Shown piece after piece: positions 52,401 to 59,968 of a stretch of DNA of 64,000 bases (positions within the stretch are counted from its first letter, which is position 1; each line of letters opens with the position of its first letter). The notes beneath the pieces were generated by a model. The model was not told the origin of the DNA. It did not search any database and was given only the letters and a program-made list of their open reading frames with translations. The DNA lies in NCBI GenBank assembly GCA_004561445.1, contig SFVX01000001.1, positions 630,266 through 694,265 of the forward strand, written 5' to 3'. Origin of the DNA: a bacterium (GTDB lineage Bacteria; Patescibacteriota; Saccharimonadia; Saccharimonadales; Saccharimonadaceae). A program made the position numbers and the translations under genes.

Positions 52401-52474
52401 ATAAGTGCTAGAAGAATACAGAAGAGACGAAGGGTGAAATTTTTAATTTTTTGGATATTAATTTTCTTTAACAT
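49448..52474 (-). CDS. Module 2: giant secreted peptidoglycan hydrolase (lysozyme + SGNH + M23 + CHAP)
   Basis: 1008 residues. Signal peptide (about 1-37) then KFAANNIMFYNPDEC as in module 1. Approximate domains: phage-tail-lysozyme-like (75-235, GIMGNAIGESGAVV, YWGVFQFARQY); SGNH-like (260-430, WIGDSLTAIYES, STNDGNS, GSDGVHEKD); the shared third domain with NAENGGS and RTLPPEVVQHA (455-620); M23 metallopeptidase (650-830, HDYHAVDMG, WLGHLDL, AHLHIDN); and a CHAP-like domain (870-1005, CGASLANCVEFSLYF, GHTGVVLGID). Compared with module 1 the first three domains are the same and the last two are replaced. The start codon overlaps the PEGA gene by 17 bp. Confidence 0.8.
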   Translation of the reverse strand: MLKKINIQKIKNFTLRLFCILLALILTQLNTPRTFAAVEDFLDKFAANNIMFYNPDECNGEGNNSGSTVLSGDTNAEKVWNYFIGKGLNDMQVAGIMGNAIGESGAVVTRASNDSYWGVFQFARQYHAKLWKTLDDAGLTEYYTNRAKYGESDESIPAGTRDKILQIQLDYVWEANEGNWTQEIQKSKSIGEATEVFLTLFERAVYNPDVRCTPILYYEPYKGELYQGTEERRNHAQNFFDEYSGKGTVTQGTSGVTITDGSNLTWIGDSLTAIYESTLKDMLSAVDIYAKSSKHFKMDAAESAGGESGMTILNKLKTQNKVRDILVFELSTNDGNSVTKNDLQSVHDTARDAGAQIIIFMTAYTTTINYSTYNQVVRDFAKDNSDVFVADWEALIKDKVSDYLGSDGVHEKDAEAAKKFFQLFIDTINDSTTPMTVDECCNPQDGTSGDEIWNGEKYEMTEAQAKGMASMANAENGGSVNTIKTEVSQMANLFEQKHPDKKGNIEELINYIKNGGWYSDGTGQAYDENYGEESYVKAVKEVLGEGKRTLPPEVVQHATGTSQWIKAENDGQAIDVSDRSQFKRGITKITELFGSGAVWTFWGWADPDTKEGDPFGYEGDNAPAGNSTAGAQSDACCAKTIGGVTTMEIEGHTYAFPLAGATKANYLNPGGDFESVLSKLPCPSLSCHHDYHAVDMGLAMELVSGSEASEYGGTPDDLMYFSSGAPVVAFTSGTIAYSSEYKNSVPSDWWDKCGQIGLEGDDGNYYWLGHLDLTASKVSAGDHVEAGAEISAVGAPQCAQNTQAHLHIDNTNGTNAKPDSWTVEVMNKLWEQLPDSDSGSGMETCSTGSLPAGGMTLEQAQKFMEEYKNLPSPQVDDPWNIKANDFPEGCGASLANCVEFSLYFVHRYTTVEGINGLPDGSQVVGALLGYGFKDGGKVPKPYAIFSKGSSSAEGHTGVVLGIDEANNKIIIGEAGCRTSVDWIGAHEYNLSDWTNTGVVYAYTDGLLK

Positions 52475-53165
52475 ATTCTACCTCGTAGTTTGCGATATCG
52501 TACCCGTTTTTGGAGAGCTCTTTTTTTACTGTAAGCTTGAGGTTTTCGTTCGTTTCTGAACCGCTTTCAACGATAATGCAGAAAACATTTTTACAATAGT
52601 CTTTTGAACTATTACCTTCGCGGATAGTATAGTCTACAAAGAGGCTACGAGCGTCTGCGACGCCTTCCGTCATATTATATGTACCTTTGATTGGCAAAAT
52701 ATCGCGAACTTTTAGCTTATTCTGATAATCGTTTTGGAAGTTTTTTACTTCATCTGTATCAATGTGGCTGAGAACGTCAAGATCTGTTTGATTCTGCTCA
52801 AAATAGCTCATACCTTCAGTCTTATTTACTATATAACCGTAATAGACATTGGTTTTGTGTGGCTTAATTATAATATTATCTGTTTTCGATTCAAAGCCAT
52901 CTTTTTTAATTTCTATTTTGTATTCACCCGGCTCGATCTCGTATACTCCATTACTAAATTCTTGACCATTTATGGTTATAGTTGCGGAAGCTGGCGCAGT
53001 ATTAAGACTAATTTGGGTTGGCGCAGTTAGGCTCTTAATGAGAGGTGAAAGGACAAAATGTATTGCTAAAAATCCAATAAGGAAGATAATTAACACAATC
53101 AAAAATATTGTAATTTTACGACTATGCTTATCGGCACCTCCAACTAGTCGTTCAAGAAAGTCCAT
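52458..53165 (-). CDS. Module 2: PEGA-domain membrane protein
   Basis: 235 residues. One membrane helix (about 18-42) and a PEGA domain (ATITINGQEFSNGVYEIEPG, KIEIKKDGFESK) followed by NKTEGMSYF, matching the first gene of module 1, then a C-terminal domain with CKNVFCIIVESGS. TATATT ends 6 nt before the ATG (leaderless type), so it starts the module 2 operon. Confidence 0.75.
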   Translation of the reverse strand: MDFLERLVGGADKHSRKITIFLIVLIIFLIGFLAIHFVLSPLIKSLTAPTQISLNTAPASATITINGQEFSNGVYEIEPGEYKIEIKKDGFESKTDNIIIKPHKTNVYYGYIVNKTEGMSYFEQNQTDLDVLSHIDTDEVKNFQNDYQNKLKVRDILPIKGTYNMTEGVADARSLFVDYTIREGNSSKDYCKNVFCIIVESGSETNENLKLTVKKELSKNGYDIANYEVEYVKEN

Positions 53166-53202
53166 AATGTTAATATAGCATAAACGTTGTTGTGTTCTAA
53201 AT

Positions 53203-53230
53203 AAAAAAATAACGCCCCTGCGGGAGTTAT
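53203..53230 (-). terminator. Terminator of tRNA-Tyr
   Basis: Minus strand ATAACTCCC-GCAG-GGGCGTTAT (one mismatch) followed by TTTTTTT, 8 bp past the tRNA CCA. Confidence 0.75.
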
Positions 53231-53237
53231 CTAGGAA

Positions 53238-53323
53238 TGGTGCTGGGAGTAGGAGTCGAACCTACGAAGGCCGAAGCCGGCAGATTTACAGTCTGATGCG
53301 TTTGACCACTTCGCTATCCCAGC
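53238..53323 (-). tRNA. tRNA-Tyr (GTA)
   Basis: Acceptor GCTGGGA/TCCCAGC, anticodon stem CAGA/TCTG with loop CTGTAAA (GTA), long variable arm CCGGCTTCGGCC, T-loop GTTCGACTC, CCA encoded. A TTGCAA...TAAAAT promoter lies just upstream on the minus strand. Confidence 0.95.
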
Positions 53324-53404
53324 GATGTTTGTATTTTAGCATGATTGCGCGTGTTTTTGCAAGGGCGTTATGAAAGCTTAAGCGAAATGTTATATACTAG
53401 TTTT

Positions 53405-53764
53405 ATGAAGACGGTAGGTGTGATAATTGGCGATTATTATCAAAAACTTTTGCGGATTTGTGATCGACATGGGATTGCATTGAATCTTGACATCGAAAAT
53501 CCGTCGCTTAAAGTTTTTCAAGAAAAAGCACTGTGCGATTTTTTGAAGTATCAGATTCCGATGGCTGTGAAGGCTTGTAAGGGTCATGATGGTGCACATA
53601 TCGCATTAGTGCAAAAATCAATTGCTGGTTCAAATATGTCGCGGTTTTCGATTAAATATTCAGGCGAAACTCTACAACCGGAGCAGAAGCAAAGATTACA
53701 AGATGCGGGGCTGGAAGTGCGTGCGCGTTTTGGATACGATACGATTATTTCAATTAAGCTTTAA
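53405..53764 (+). CDS. Hypothetical 119-residue protein
   Basis: Soluble basic protein starting MKTVGVIIGDYYQKLL, mixed alpha/beta by pattern, with DFLKYQIPMAVKACK and FSIKYSGETLQPEQ. TATACT ends 6 nt before the ATG (leaderless type), which decides this start over the upstream frame. No family recognised. Confidence 0.6.
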   Translation: MKTVGVIIGDYYQKLLRICDRHGIALNLDIENPSLKVFQEKALCDFLKYQIPMAVKACKGHDGAHIALVQKSIAGSNMSRFSIKYSGETLQPEQKQRLQDAGLEVRARFGYDTIISIKL

Positions 53765-53831
53765 GAGAATTATGGAAGTCAAAGGGAGAAGAAATTGAAA
53801 GCGAGGCGCATTAGGTGCTAAAATAGCGGTA

Positions 53832-54194
53832 ATGGCTATGAAAAAGAAGAACGAAGGTAAGAAAAAAATTGACGCAAGTCGCGTGGGTAAATTGCGCTAT
53901 ACGATTATTATTTTGATTGCGCTTATTGCAGTTGCAATGAAGGCGGTCTTTGTGGTGCCAATCGAAAATAAACGCATTGATGGAACATCTTGCGACGAAT
54001 ATTCGAAGCATATTAGCTTAGTAGATTACTTGAGCGAGAATCGTCTAACAAGCTGCCAAAACTACGAAGTTAATTTCTTGCTTTATGCAATTGAAAACAT
54101 TGTAGTGTTTATTGTATTTGCCGGTGCTGGCTTTGGAGTTGCAAGCATCATTCCGAAGAAAGAAAAGCCTGCCAAAACTTCAGCTAAAGACTGA
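53832..54194 (+). CDS. Two-helix membrane protein
   Basis: 120 residues. Basic N-terminus KKKNEGKKKIDASR, helix about 21-43, a polar loop with two cysteines (CDEY and CQNY), helix about 78-102, Lys-rich tail. The two loop cysteines could form an extracytoplasmic disulphide. TAAAAT ends 7 nt before the ATG (leaderless type). Ends in TGA, two bases before the PAP2 gene. Not recognised. Confidence 0.6.
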   Translation: MAMKKKNEGKKKIDASRVGKLRYTIIILIALIAVAMKAVFVVPIENKRIDGTSCDEYSKHISLVDYLSENRLTSCQNYEVNFLLYAIENIVVFIVFAGAGFGVASIIPKKEKPAKTSAKD

Positions 54195-54195
54195 T

Positions 54196-54852
54196 ATGAA
54201 TTGGAAAAAAGGAATCAAGTGGGTGGTGGCGTTTTTATGCGCCATCGTATTCTTGTCTCTGATGAGCGCCGTATCTGACCATGACGTTCTAGCTTTTGAT
54301 AGTGCTGCAATTAATTTTATGCATGAATTGCGCTCTCCTGTTCTGACCTTCTTTTTGCGCGGAATTACGGAACTTGGTGGAGCTATAGTGATTGGCCTTG
54401 CGACGGTCACATTGTTTTTTGCGATTAGGAATAAACGGCTGAGCTTTGCGATTCTTGGCAATATCCTAGGCGTACTAATCGTGAATCAGGTTTTTAAGTT
54501 TCTTATTCAGCGTCCGCGCCCTGACGTTGCCCATAGACTAATTGAACAGAGTGGCTATAGTTTTCCGTCTGGACATTCGATGTGTAGCATGGCTTTTTAT
54601 GGCTTCTTGATTTATTTGGCTTTTCGCTACGTGAAGAACGTGAAGGTCCGTGTTGTGACGACGGTGGGGCTAGGCGTGTTGGTCTTTTTAATCGGTTTTA
54701 GTCGTGTTTATCTTGGCGTCCATTACGCGAGCGATGTGATTGCCGGCTTTTTGTTGGCGGTTGCGTACTTGATTTTTTATATCTCGTTGATAAATTTTAT
54801 CAACTTTAAGACACGTCAGGCATCTTCCAGAAAATCAAAACATAAAGCTTAA
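54196..54852 (+). CDS. PAP2-family phosphatase, membrane bound
   Basis: 218 residues from MNWKKGIKWVV (54196), six helices. The three phosphatase motifs are complete: KFLIQRPRP, SFPSGHSMCS (catalytic histidine) and SRVYLGVHYASDVIAG. Likely phosphatidate, diacylglycerol-pyrophosphate or undecaprenyl-diphosphate phosphatase (the last would serve wall synthesis). Follows the two-helix membrane gene by one base. Confidence 0.9.
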   Translation: MNWKKGIKWVVAFLCAIVFLSLMSAVSDHDVLAFDSAAINFMHELRSPVLTFFLRGITELGGAIVIGLATVTLFFAIRNKRLSFAILGNILGVLIVNQVFKFLIQRPRPDVAHRLIEQSGYSFPSGHSMCSMAFYGFLIYLAFRYVKNVKVRVVTTVGLGVLVFLIGFSRVYLGVHYASDVIAGFLLAVAYLIFYISLINFINFKTRQASSRKSKHKA

Positions 54853-54874
54853 ATGCGCGTGATATGATAGTTAT

Positions 54875-55669
54875 ATGAAGTCGTTTTTGCGCTTACCGTT
54901 GGAACGCGTCTTGCATGAGCTGAAAGAATTTTGGTATTTGTTGCGCCAATCGGTGATTGATTTTCAGCGGGTTAGTAAAATCGATACTAGTTGGTTTGCG
55001 GTTTGGATGGTGATATATAGTGGATTTATCCTGCTTGATATTTTTATGCCTGGGTTTTGGGGTTCGATGTTGCTAAAATACACTGGGATTTTTCTTTGCG
55101 TAGTTTATGCGCATAAAAAATTCCCGACTGACGTGCTATTGTCGGTAGCGCTGCTTTTGACTTTTTGTTCGGATACGATTTTAGTTTGGACGCCATTTGA
55201 ATGGTTAGGGGTATTCGTATTTTGCTTTGCGCAGTTTATGCATACGATAAGGTTAACAAAAGCAAGCCCGAAGACAATTGCTTTTTATGCGGGCGGGCTA
55301 ATTTCGGCGTATATTGTCGCACGACTACGTGGAATTGATGCGCTTTATGCGATTGCTGGCTTTTATGCAATCACGCTCGTGATGAATGTGGTGATTGCGA
55401 TAAGGAACTATCGTAAAGATAAGAAAGATTTTAGAACGCGCTGCGCGTTTTATGGTTTTTTGTGTTTTTTGGGTTGCGATCTCTGTGTAGGAATTAGGCA
55501 TTTAATCTTGGATGGATTGATTGATGTTGCACTTTTGCCGCTAGTTGGATTCTTGGTTTGGGTATTTTACTATCCTTCGCAAGTTATTTTGGCTAATAGC
55601 TCAAATGCGCCAATGGTTGATACTCCACATAAGGGGCGAAAAATTGCAAAAAGTCGCTCCGTAGAGTAA
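54875..55669 (+). CDS. YhhN/TMEM86-like membrane protein
   Basis: 264 residues, seven to eight helices after an amphipathic start. Segments LLKYTGIFLCVVYAHKK, ALLLTFCSDTILVW and FVFCFAQFMHTIRL follow the conserved KYtG-, sD- and H-containing pattern of the YhhN (lysoplasmalogenase-like) family. TATGAT ends 6 nt before the ATG (leaderless type). Its assignment is by pattern; activity unproven. Confidence 0.65.
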   Translation: MKSFLRLPLERVLHELKEFWYLLRQSVIDFQRVSKIDTSWFAVWMVIYSGFILLDIFMPGFWGSMLLKYTGIFLCVVYAHKKFPTDVLLSVALLLTFCSDTILVWTPFEWLGVFVFCFAQFMHTIRLTKASPKTIAFYAGGLISAYIVARLRGIDALYAIAGFYAITLVMNVVIAIRNYRKDKKDFRTRCAFYGFLCFLGCDLCVGIRHLILDGLIDVALLPLVGFLVWVFYYPSQVILANSSNAPMVDTPHKGRKIAKSRSVE

Positions 55670-55679
55670 ACTAAAAGAT

Positions 55680-56180
55680 ATGAATGGGAAATCTAAGCCT
55701 TACGCGATTCTAGTTTTCGGTGCGCCGCTTTGTGGTAAAACTACTTTCGCTCGTCAGTTTAGCGAACGCTTTAATGTGCCTTTTGTAAACTTGCTTGAGC
55801 TTAAAGAACAATTTAAGATCTCACGCAAACTTGGTCTTGTGATTGTAAAAGAAATTGCCAAATGCAAGCAAAATATTATCGTTGAGGGGGCTCTCGATAC
55901 GGAGCGCCAGCGCGAGGAGATGCGCACACTTCTGAAGACGGCGGGATATATGCCAATTTTGGTTTGGGTGCAAACTGATCAGGTAGCGATTAAACATCGC
56001 TTGCGCGCAAAGTTTAAAAAGCCATCTGAGGCGAAGGCTTTCCTTGATAGTGCCTATAAGAATATCGAGGCGCCAGCCGAGTCAGAGATGCCGTTAGTGA
56101 TTTCTGGTAAACATACTTTCCGTACGCAGTGCAGTAATGTGCTTGCGGGACTTTCGGAGCGAAGTTCTAAACAAAGATGA
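55680..56180 (+). CDS. P-loop kinase-like ATPase
   Basis: 166 residues: MNGKSKPYAILVFGAPLCGKTTFARQF (Walker A GAPLCGKT at about 14-21), IIVEGALDTERQREEMRTLL, VWVQTDQVAIKHRLRAKFKK, an adenylate-kinase-like lid or R-finger arrangement. It belongs to the AAA_33/kinase-like P-loop group that phosphorylates small molecules or RNA. It overlaps the YgjP-like gene as ATGA, so they are coupled; a shared function is not evident. Confidence 0.7.
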   Translation: MNGKSKPYAILVFGAPLCGKTTFARQFSERFNVPFVNLLELKEQFKISRKLGLVIVKEIAKCKQNIIVEGALDTERQREEMRTLLKTAGYMPILVWVQTDQVAIKHRLRAKFKKPSEAKAFLDSAYKNIEAPAESEMPLVISGKHTFRTQCSNVLAGLSERSSKQR

Positions 56181-56722
56181 TAATAACTGATCCAGAATTT
56201 GGTGAAGTGATTATCCGAAAAAGTGCTTGGTCGGTGAGACCAAAATTTTCGGTGTCCACTTCTGGGCGTTTGACGGTATCGGTGCCAGCTCATACGAGCA
56301 CATTTATCGTAAAACGCTGGATAAATGCGAGTCGTGACGTAATTCGCGAGAAATTACCGATCAAGGATCCAGCAACACAGCGGGCACGTGATATGCAAAA
56401 GAAATTGCTAGCCAAGAAAGCACGCGATTATTTGCCCTATCGGCTGGATTTTTGGGCGCAAAAATATGGATATTCGTATGAAGGTTTAAGATTGTCACAC
56501 GCAAATACACGTTGGGGCTCGAGGTCGAGCTCTGGAACAATCTCGTTAAATATTGGACTCATGAATTTGCCGCAAGAACTGTCTGATTATGTGATTTTGC
56601 ATGAGCTAGCTCATATAAATCATATGGATCATTCGGAAAAGTTTTGGGCGGAAGTGGCTGAACATGATCCGAAATATAAACAGCATCGCAAGGCGCTAAA
56701 AGAATATTCGCCGGGCGTATAA
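56177..56722 (+). CDS. YgjP-like (DUF45, M48-related) metallopeptidase
   Basis: 181 residues. The C-terminal zinc site VILHELAHINHMDHSEKFW (HExxH-like HELAH with a further His) and SHANTRWGSRSSSGTISLN are the signature segments of the YgjP-like family. N-terminal beta-rich part (about 1-60). Cytoplasmic. Function of the family is not settled; proteolytic activity is inferred from the motif. Confidence 0.85.
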   Translation: MIITDPEFGEVIIRKSAWSVRPKFSVSTSGRLTVSVPAHTSTFIVKRWINASRDVIREKLPIKDPATQRARDMQKKLLAKKARDYLPYRLDFWAQKYGYSYEGLRLSHANTRWGSRSSSGTISLNIGLMNLPQELSDYVILHELAHINHMDHSEKFWAEVAEHDPKYKQHRKALKEYSPGV

Positions 56723-56740
56723 GCACACAACATGAAAAAA

Positions 56741-56762
56741 ACGACCCCTTGCGGGGTCTTTT
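56741..56762. terminator. Bidirectional terminator
   Basis: GACCCC-TTGC-GGGGTC with TTTT on the plus side and TTTTTTT on the minus side. Confidence 0.85.
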
Positions 56763-56764
56763 GA

Positions 56765-57202
56765 CTAGGAATGAATAAACTCTCTGAGTCTCGTACGTGA
56801 GGCGCGAATAGACTGTGAAGTGTCGATATCTTCTTCGATGAGAAAATTATAATATCCTAGCCTTGCGTAAAGGTAGTCGTCAGCAATGACCGGCAATTCC
56901 TCGCATAGATATTTGTAGATTCCAATATCGATGAGCGCACGTCGGTCTTCGCTTTTTGGAATGTCGCCAAACATAGCAATATAGCAATCTTCCATGTAAA
57001 TATACTCGTGGATGGTTGCAAATTTGCGGTACCAGAGTGGCGCGTTTTGATCGACATAGACTTCATTGCGGTAGTACCTAACGAGATATTCGCTATTGTA
57101 ACTTCCAACAAGATCAGTGCGTCTGATCGAGAAAAGATAGTCGTTCATATCGCAAGCGTTGTAGTAGAACGGTCTATCATCAAAAATAAATAAGTGCTTC
57201 AT
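56765..57202 (-). CDS. Hypothetical 145-residue tyrosine-rich protein
   Basis: Starts MKHLFIFDDRPFYYNACDMN; GGAGG is 7 nt upstream. Unusually rich in Tyr and acidic residues, no membrane segment, no recognised family. Has a GTGTGC-type promoter variant and a terminator, so it is an independent unit like the DegV and Gly/Pro-rich genes. Confidence 0.55.
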   Translation of the reverse strand: MKHLFIFDDRPFYYNACDMNDYLFSIRRTDLVGSYNSEYLVRYYRNEVYVDQNAPLWYRKFATIHEYIYMEDCYIAMFGDIPKSEDRRALIDIGIYKYLCEELPVIADDYLYARLGYYNFLIEEDIDTSQSIRASRTRLREFIHS

Positions 57203-57247
57203 ATTCAGTCCTCCCAATGTGCGACGCGAAAAATGCGTACATATTCT

Positions 57248-57276
57248 ATTATATCACAGATTGGGTATAAAGTCAA
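57248..57276 (-). promoter_or_regulatory. Promoter of the 145-residue gene
   Basis: TTGACT (57271-57276), 17-nt spacer ending CTGTGA, TATAAT (57248-57253); after it AGAATATG as in the DegV leader. Confidence 0.75.
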
Positions 57277-57310
57277 TATGCTCAGCCTCTCAACAGAGGT
57301 AGAGGCAACA

Positions 57311-57333
57311 AAAAACTCCCAGATTGGAGGGAG
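57311..57333 (-). terminator. Terminator of tRNA-Thr
   Basis: CTCCC...GGGAG stem with inner pairing, followed by TTTTTTG on the minus strand, just after the tRNA. Confidence 0.75.
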
Positions 57334-57340
57334 ATTAATG

Positions 57341-57416
57341 TGGAGCCGCAAATCAGACTTGAACTGATGACCTGCCGCTTACAAGGCGGCTGCTCTACCA
57401 ACTGAGCTATTGCGGC
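57341..57416 (-). tRNA. tRNA-Thr (TGT)
   Basis: Acceptor GCCGCAA/TTGCGGC, anticodon stem GCCGC/GCGGC with loop CTTGTAA (TGT), T-loop GTTCAAGTC, encoded CCA. Confidence 0.95.
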
Positions 57417-57428
57417 GCTAGAACTATA

Positions 57429-58364
57429 TTATATGATTTTGCGTTTTTTGGCAAGCTTTGGTGTAGGTTTTACGACTGGGCGAGTGACGCTAGTAGACGA
57501 GGTCTTGGTGGTTTTTGGTGTAGATTTGGTGGATTTTGCGGCGGTCTTATTGATAGTTCTGGCTGATCTAGCGGCGCTTTTGGCGGCAGTTTTTGCGGCG
57601 GTGCGAGCGGCTTTGGCGTCGGCACGGGCTTTGGTGCGAGCGGTTTTGGCTTCGGCTTTGGCAGTTTTTGCGGCAGCGCGAGCGGTCTTAGCGGCTTGTT
57701 TTTTGGCGGCTTTGGCTTTTTCTTCTTTGGCTAAAATGAGGGCGCGCTGAGTCTGGAGGTCTTCGATACGGCGTTTAGTAGCTTCGATATTTTCGTAATC
57801 TTCGGCATTTTCATAGATTTCGAGCATGTGGCGTAAAATTACGGTCGTTGGGTTGAGGTCGTAGGCGGTCTCGAGCTGCTTGATGGCGTCTTTGCGCTGT
57901 CCGAGTTTTTCGAGAGCTTTGGCGTATGCGATATAGCGGCCTGGCTGGTCGCCTTCGAGCGCGATTGCTTGCTCAAAAGCCATCGCGGCTTTCTCATATT
58001 TGCCGGTTTCAAGATAAATTAGGCCGACGTTGTGAAGACTAGATGCATTGTTGTCGAGGCTCTGAGCAATTTCAAAGCATTCGATTGCTTCTTTGAAGTG
58101 CTTTTCGCGGGCATATAAAATACCGAGACGGTTGTAGGCAGCAGCGTTCTTTTCGTCGAATTTTAGAATAGTGAGCAGTGCTTTTTCGGCTTTTAAGGGC
58201 TTGCGCTCGCGCATAGCGGCCTGAGCGAGACTCCAGAGCTTTTTCATTTGTGGGGTTTTACTGATGTCGTCTTCGTCGAGATTTTCCTGACGGCGTTTGG
58301 CGTAATCTGGAATAAAAAAGACAATAAAGAATGTGAATATCAAAATTAGAATTGCGCTAAGCAT
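57429..58364 (-). CDS. TPR protein with Lys/Ala-rich tail
   Basis: 311 residues from MLSAILILIF (58364), where TATAAT ends 6 nt before the ATG. An N-terminal membrane helix (2-18), at least five tetratricopeptide repeats (about 45-200, for example AAYNRLGILYAREKHFKEAI and SSLHNVGLIYLETGKYEKAA), then ~100 residues of a Lys/Ala repeat (KTARAAAKTAKAEAKTARTK and similar) that is probably disordered or DNA/RNA- or wall-binding. TPR implies protein partners. Downstream of the delta' gene, whose last bases form its -10 box. Confidence 0.8.
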   Translation of the reverse strand: MLSAILILIFTFFIVFFIPDYAKRRQENLDEDDISKTPQMKKLWSLAQAAMRERKPLKAEKALLTILKFDEKNAAAYNRLGILYAREKHFKEAIECFEIAQSLDNNASSLHNVGLIYLETGKYEKAAMAFEQAIALEGDQPGRYIAYAKALEKLGQRKDAIKQLETAYDLNPTTVILRHMLEIYENAEDYENIEATKRRIEDLQTQRALILAKEEKAKAAKKQAAKTARAAAKTAKAEAKTARTKARADAKAARTAAKTAAKSAARSARTINKTAAKSTKSTPKTTKTSSTSVTRPVVKPTPKLAKKRKII

Positions 58365-58371
58365 AAATAAA

Positions 58372-59052
58372 TTATACCACACCGGCAATCAGCTGTAATT
58401 TGACGTTGCCATTTTGGCGAATAGCTTCTTCGGTGGCGAGGAGGTTTTCGAGCTTTTTGAGAAATTGCGCATTGCTAGTCGCGAAGTAACTTTTATAAAG
58501 CAAGGTAATTGCGGCGTCAAGCATGTCGAGGGCTTTTTGGCGGCCAGATCCTGCGGGTTTGCTTTTTGCGATTTTGTCGGCGAAAGAAACGAGGCTAGTG
58601 CTTGGCGTCATGGCGATGTAGTCTTTGGCGAGCTTTAGGATTTCTGGATCAATTTCTGGTGCGTCTGCGATATGGTTGTGACTAGGAATGCGGAAGCAAT
58701 GGGCGCGACTGAGAATAGTTGGAAGTAGCATAGAGCTGTCGTTGGTAAGAAAGATTATATGTACGAGTTCGCGAGGCTCTTCGAGGGTTTTGAGAAGAGC
58801 GTTGATGGCGCCAATGCTCATCTTCTCGGGTGATTCGACGACAACGTAAAAATCGCTGCTTTGTTTGGCAGAGACGAGCTGCTCAAGATCGCGAATTTGC
58901 TCGATACTAATGCCGGTTTTTTCTTCGAGTGCGCGCAAATGATAAGCATTCGGCAAAATCTCAGCAAAATCATACTCGCGCGGGAGCTCAAAAATTGAGA
59001 AGTTAGTCTTCCCTGCAACGTTTATAATTTGCTCGACTTTATCTAATTGCAT
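58372..59052 (-). CDS. holB: DNA polymerase III delta'-like clamp-loader subunit
   Basis: 226 residues with a shortened N-terminus, no P-loop, but clear YVVVESPEKMSIGAINALLKTLEEP and HIIFLTNDSSMLLPTILSRAHCFRI segments (Walker B and SRC region of clamp loaders). The SRC-like motif appears as SRAHCF. About 90 residues shorter than E. coli HolB. It overlaps the RluA-family gene by 14 bp. Together with the zinc-less DnaX it suggests a minimal clamp loader. Confidence 0.75.
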   Translation of the reverse strand: MQLDKVEQIINVAGKTNFSIFELPREYDFAEILPNAYHLRALEEKTGISIEQIRDLEQLVSAKQSSDFYVVVESPEKMSIGAINALLKTLEEPRELVHIIFLTNDSSMLLPTILSRAHCFRIPSHNHIADAPEIDPEILKLAKDYIAMTPSTSLVSFADKIAKSKPAGSGRQKALDMLDAAITLLYKSYFATSNAQFLKKLENLLATEEAIRQNGNVKLQLIAGVV

Positions 59053-59920
59053 TCAAAAACTCGATTGGTGGTTCGGCGGTAAAGGTAATGCGTTTGCTCT
59101 CTGGAATGGTGATTTCGAGTGAAGCGGCGTGAAGATACATACGATCCGCTTTCGGACCTTTTGGATTGTAGACTTTGTCGCCGAGAATCGGCGTGCCGAT
59201 GTGGGCCATGTGGATGCGGAGTTGGTGCGTGCGGCCGGTGCGCGGTTTTAGCTCGACGAGACTATATTTATCGTTGCTGGCGATAACTTTATATTCGGTT
59301 TGAGCCTCGCGACCAGTTGGCGAGACCATAAAAGTAGTAGGTTTCTTGAGGTTGCGCGTGAGCGGAATATCAATCATTGCGTGCGCCTCAGCTGGGTGGC
59401 CGACTACGACGGCGTAGTAAGTTTTGTGGGTTTTGCGATCTTGGAATTGTTTTTGCAGATAACCTTTGGTTTTTAGGTTTTTGGCAACAATGATGACACC
59501 CGAAGTGTCGCGATCGAGGCGGTGCACGATCTCGCCGTAGTTCTCGATGCTTTGCTCTGCGCTAAAGTCGCCTTTATTGACAGATAACATACCAGCTGGC
59601 TTATTAAAGACGATTACATTCTCGTCTTCATAGATGATTTCGGGTTTAAATTCGTTTTCGGTTTCGGGGAGCTCTAGGGTTAGCTCGGCATCTTCATCGA
59701 TGAGTGCACGGGGGTGAATTTCGAGCTGATTATCATAACGCGCGTAGCCTTCTTTAATAAACTTTTGAATCGTTGAGCGGCTGTAGCGCGGAAAGCGATT
59801 TGCAAGCGCAACGTCAAAGCGGATTTTATGATCGTCTGGCTTCTCGGTTTTTGGTGTATCAAAAGGAATGTCTCCGTTTATTTTGCGCGACAATTCTGGC
59901 TTGCTGAATTTCTTTCCCAT
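59039..59920 (-). CDS. RluA-family pseudouridine synthase
   Basis: 293 residues: N-terminal S4 RNA-binding domain (RFDVALANRFPRYSRSTIQKF) and catalytic domain with EIVHRLDRDTSGVIIVAK (catalytic Asp in HRLDRDTSG), LVELKPRTGRTHQLRIHM and GTPILGDKVYN. Rlu C/D type; position modified in 23S rRNA cannot be named. TATAAT ends 6 nt before the ATG (leaderless type). Confidence 0.92.
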   Translation of the reverse strand: MGKKFSKPELSRKINGDIPFDTPKTEKPDDHKIRFDVALANRFPRYSRSTIQKFIKEGYARYDNQLEIHPRALIDEDAELTLELPETENEFKPEIIYEDENVIVFNKPAGMLSVNKGDFSAEQSIENYGEIVHRLDRDTSGVIIVAKNLKTKGYLQKQFQDRKTHKTYYAVVVGHPAEAHAMIDIPLTRNLKKPTTFMVSPTGREAQTEYKVIASNDKYSLVELKPRTGRTHQLRIHMAHIGTPILGDKVYNPKGPKADRMYLHAASLEITIPESKRITFTAEPPIEFLNAIR

Positions 59921-59968
59921 AGATTAATTATAGTATAGATGTTGCGTTTTTGCAAAAATATTATGTGA

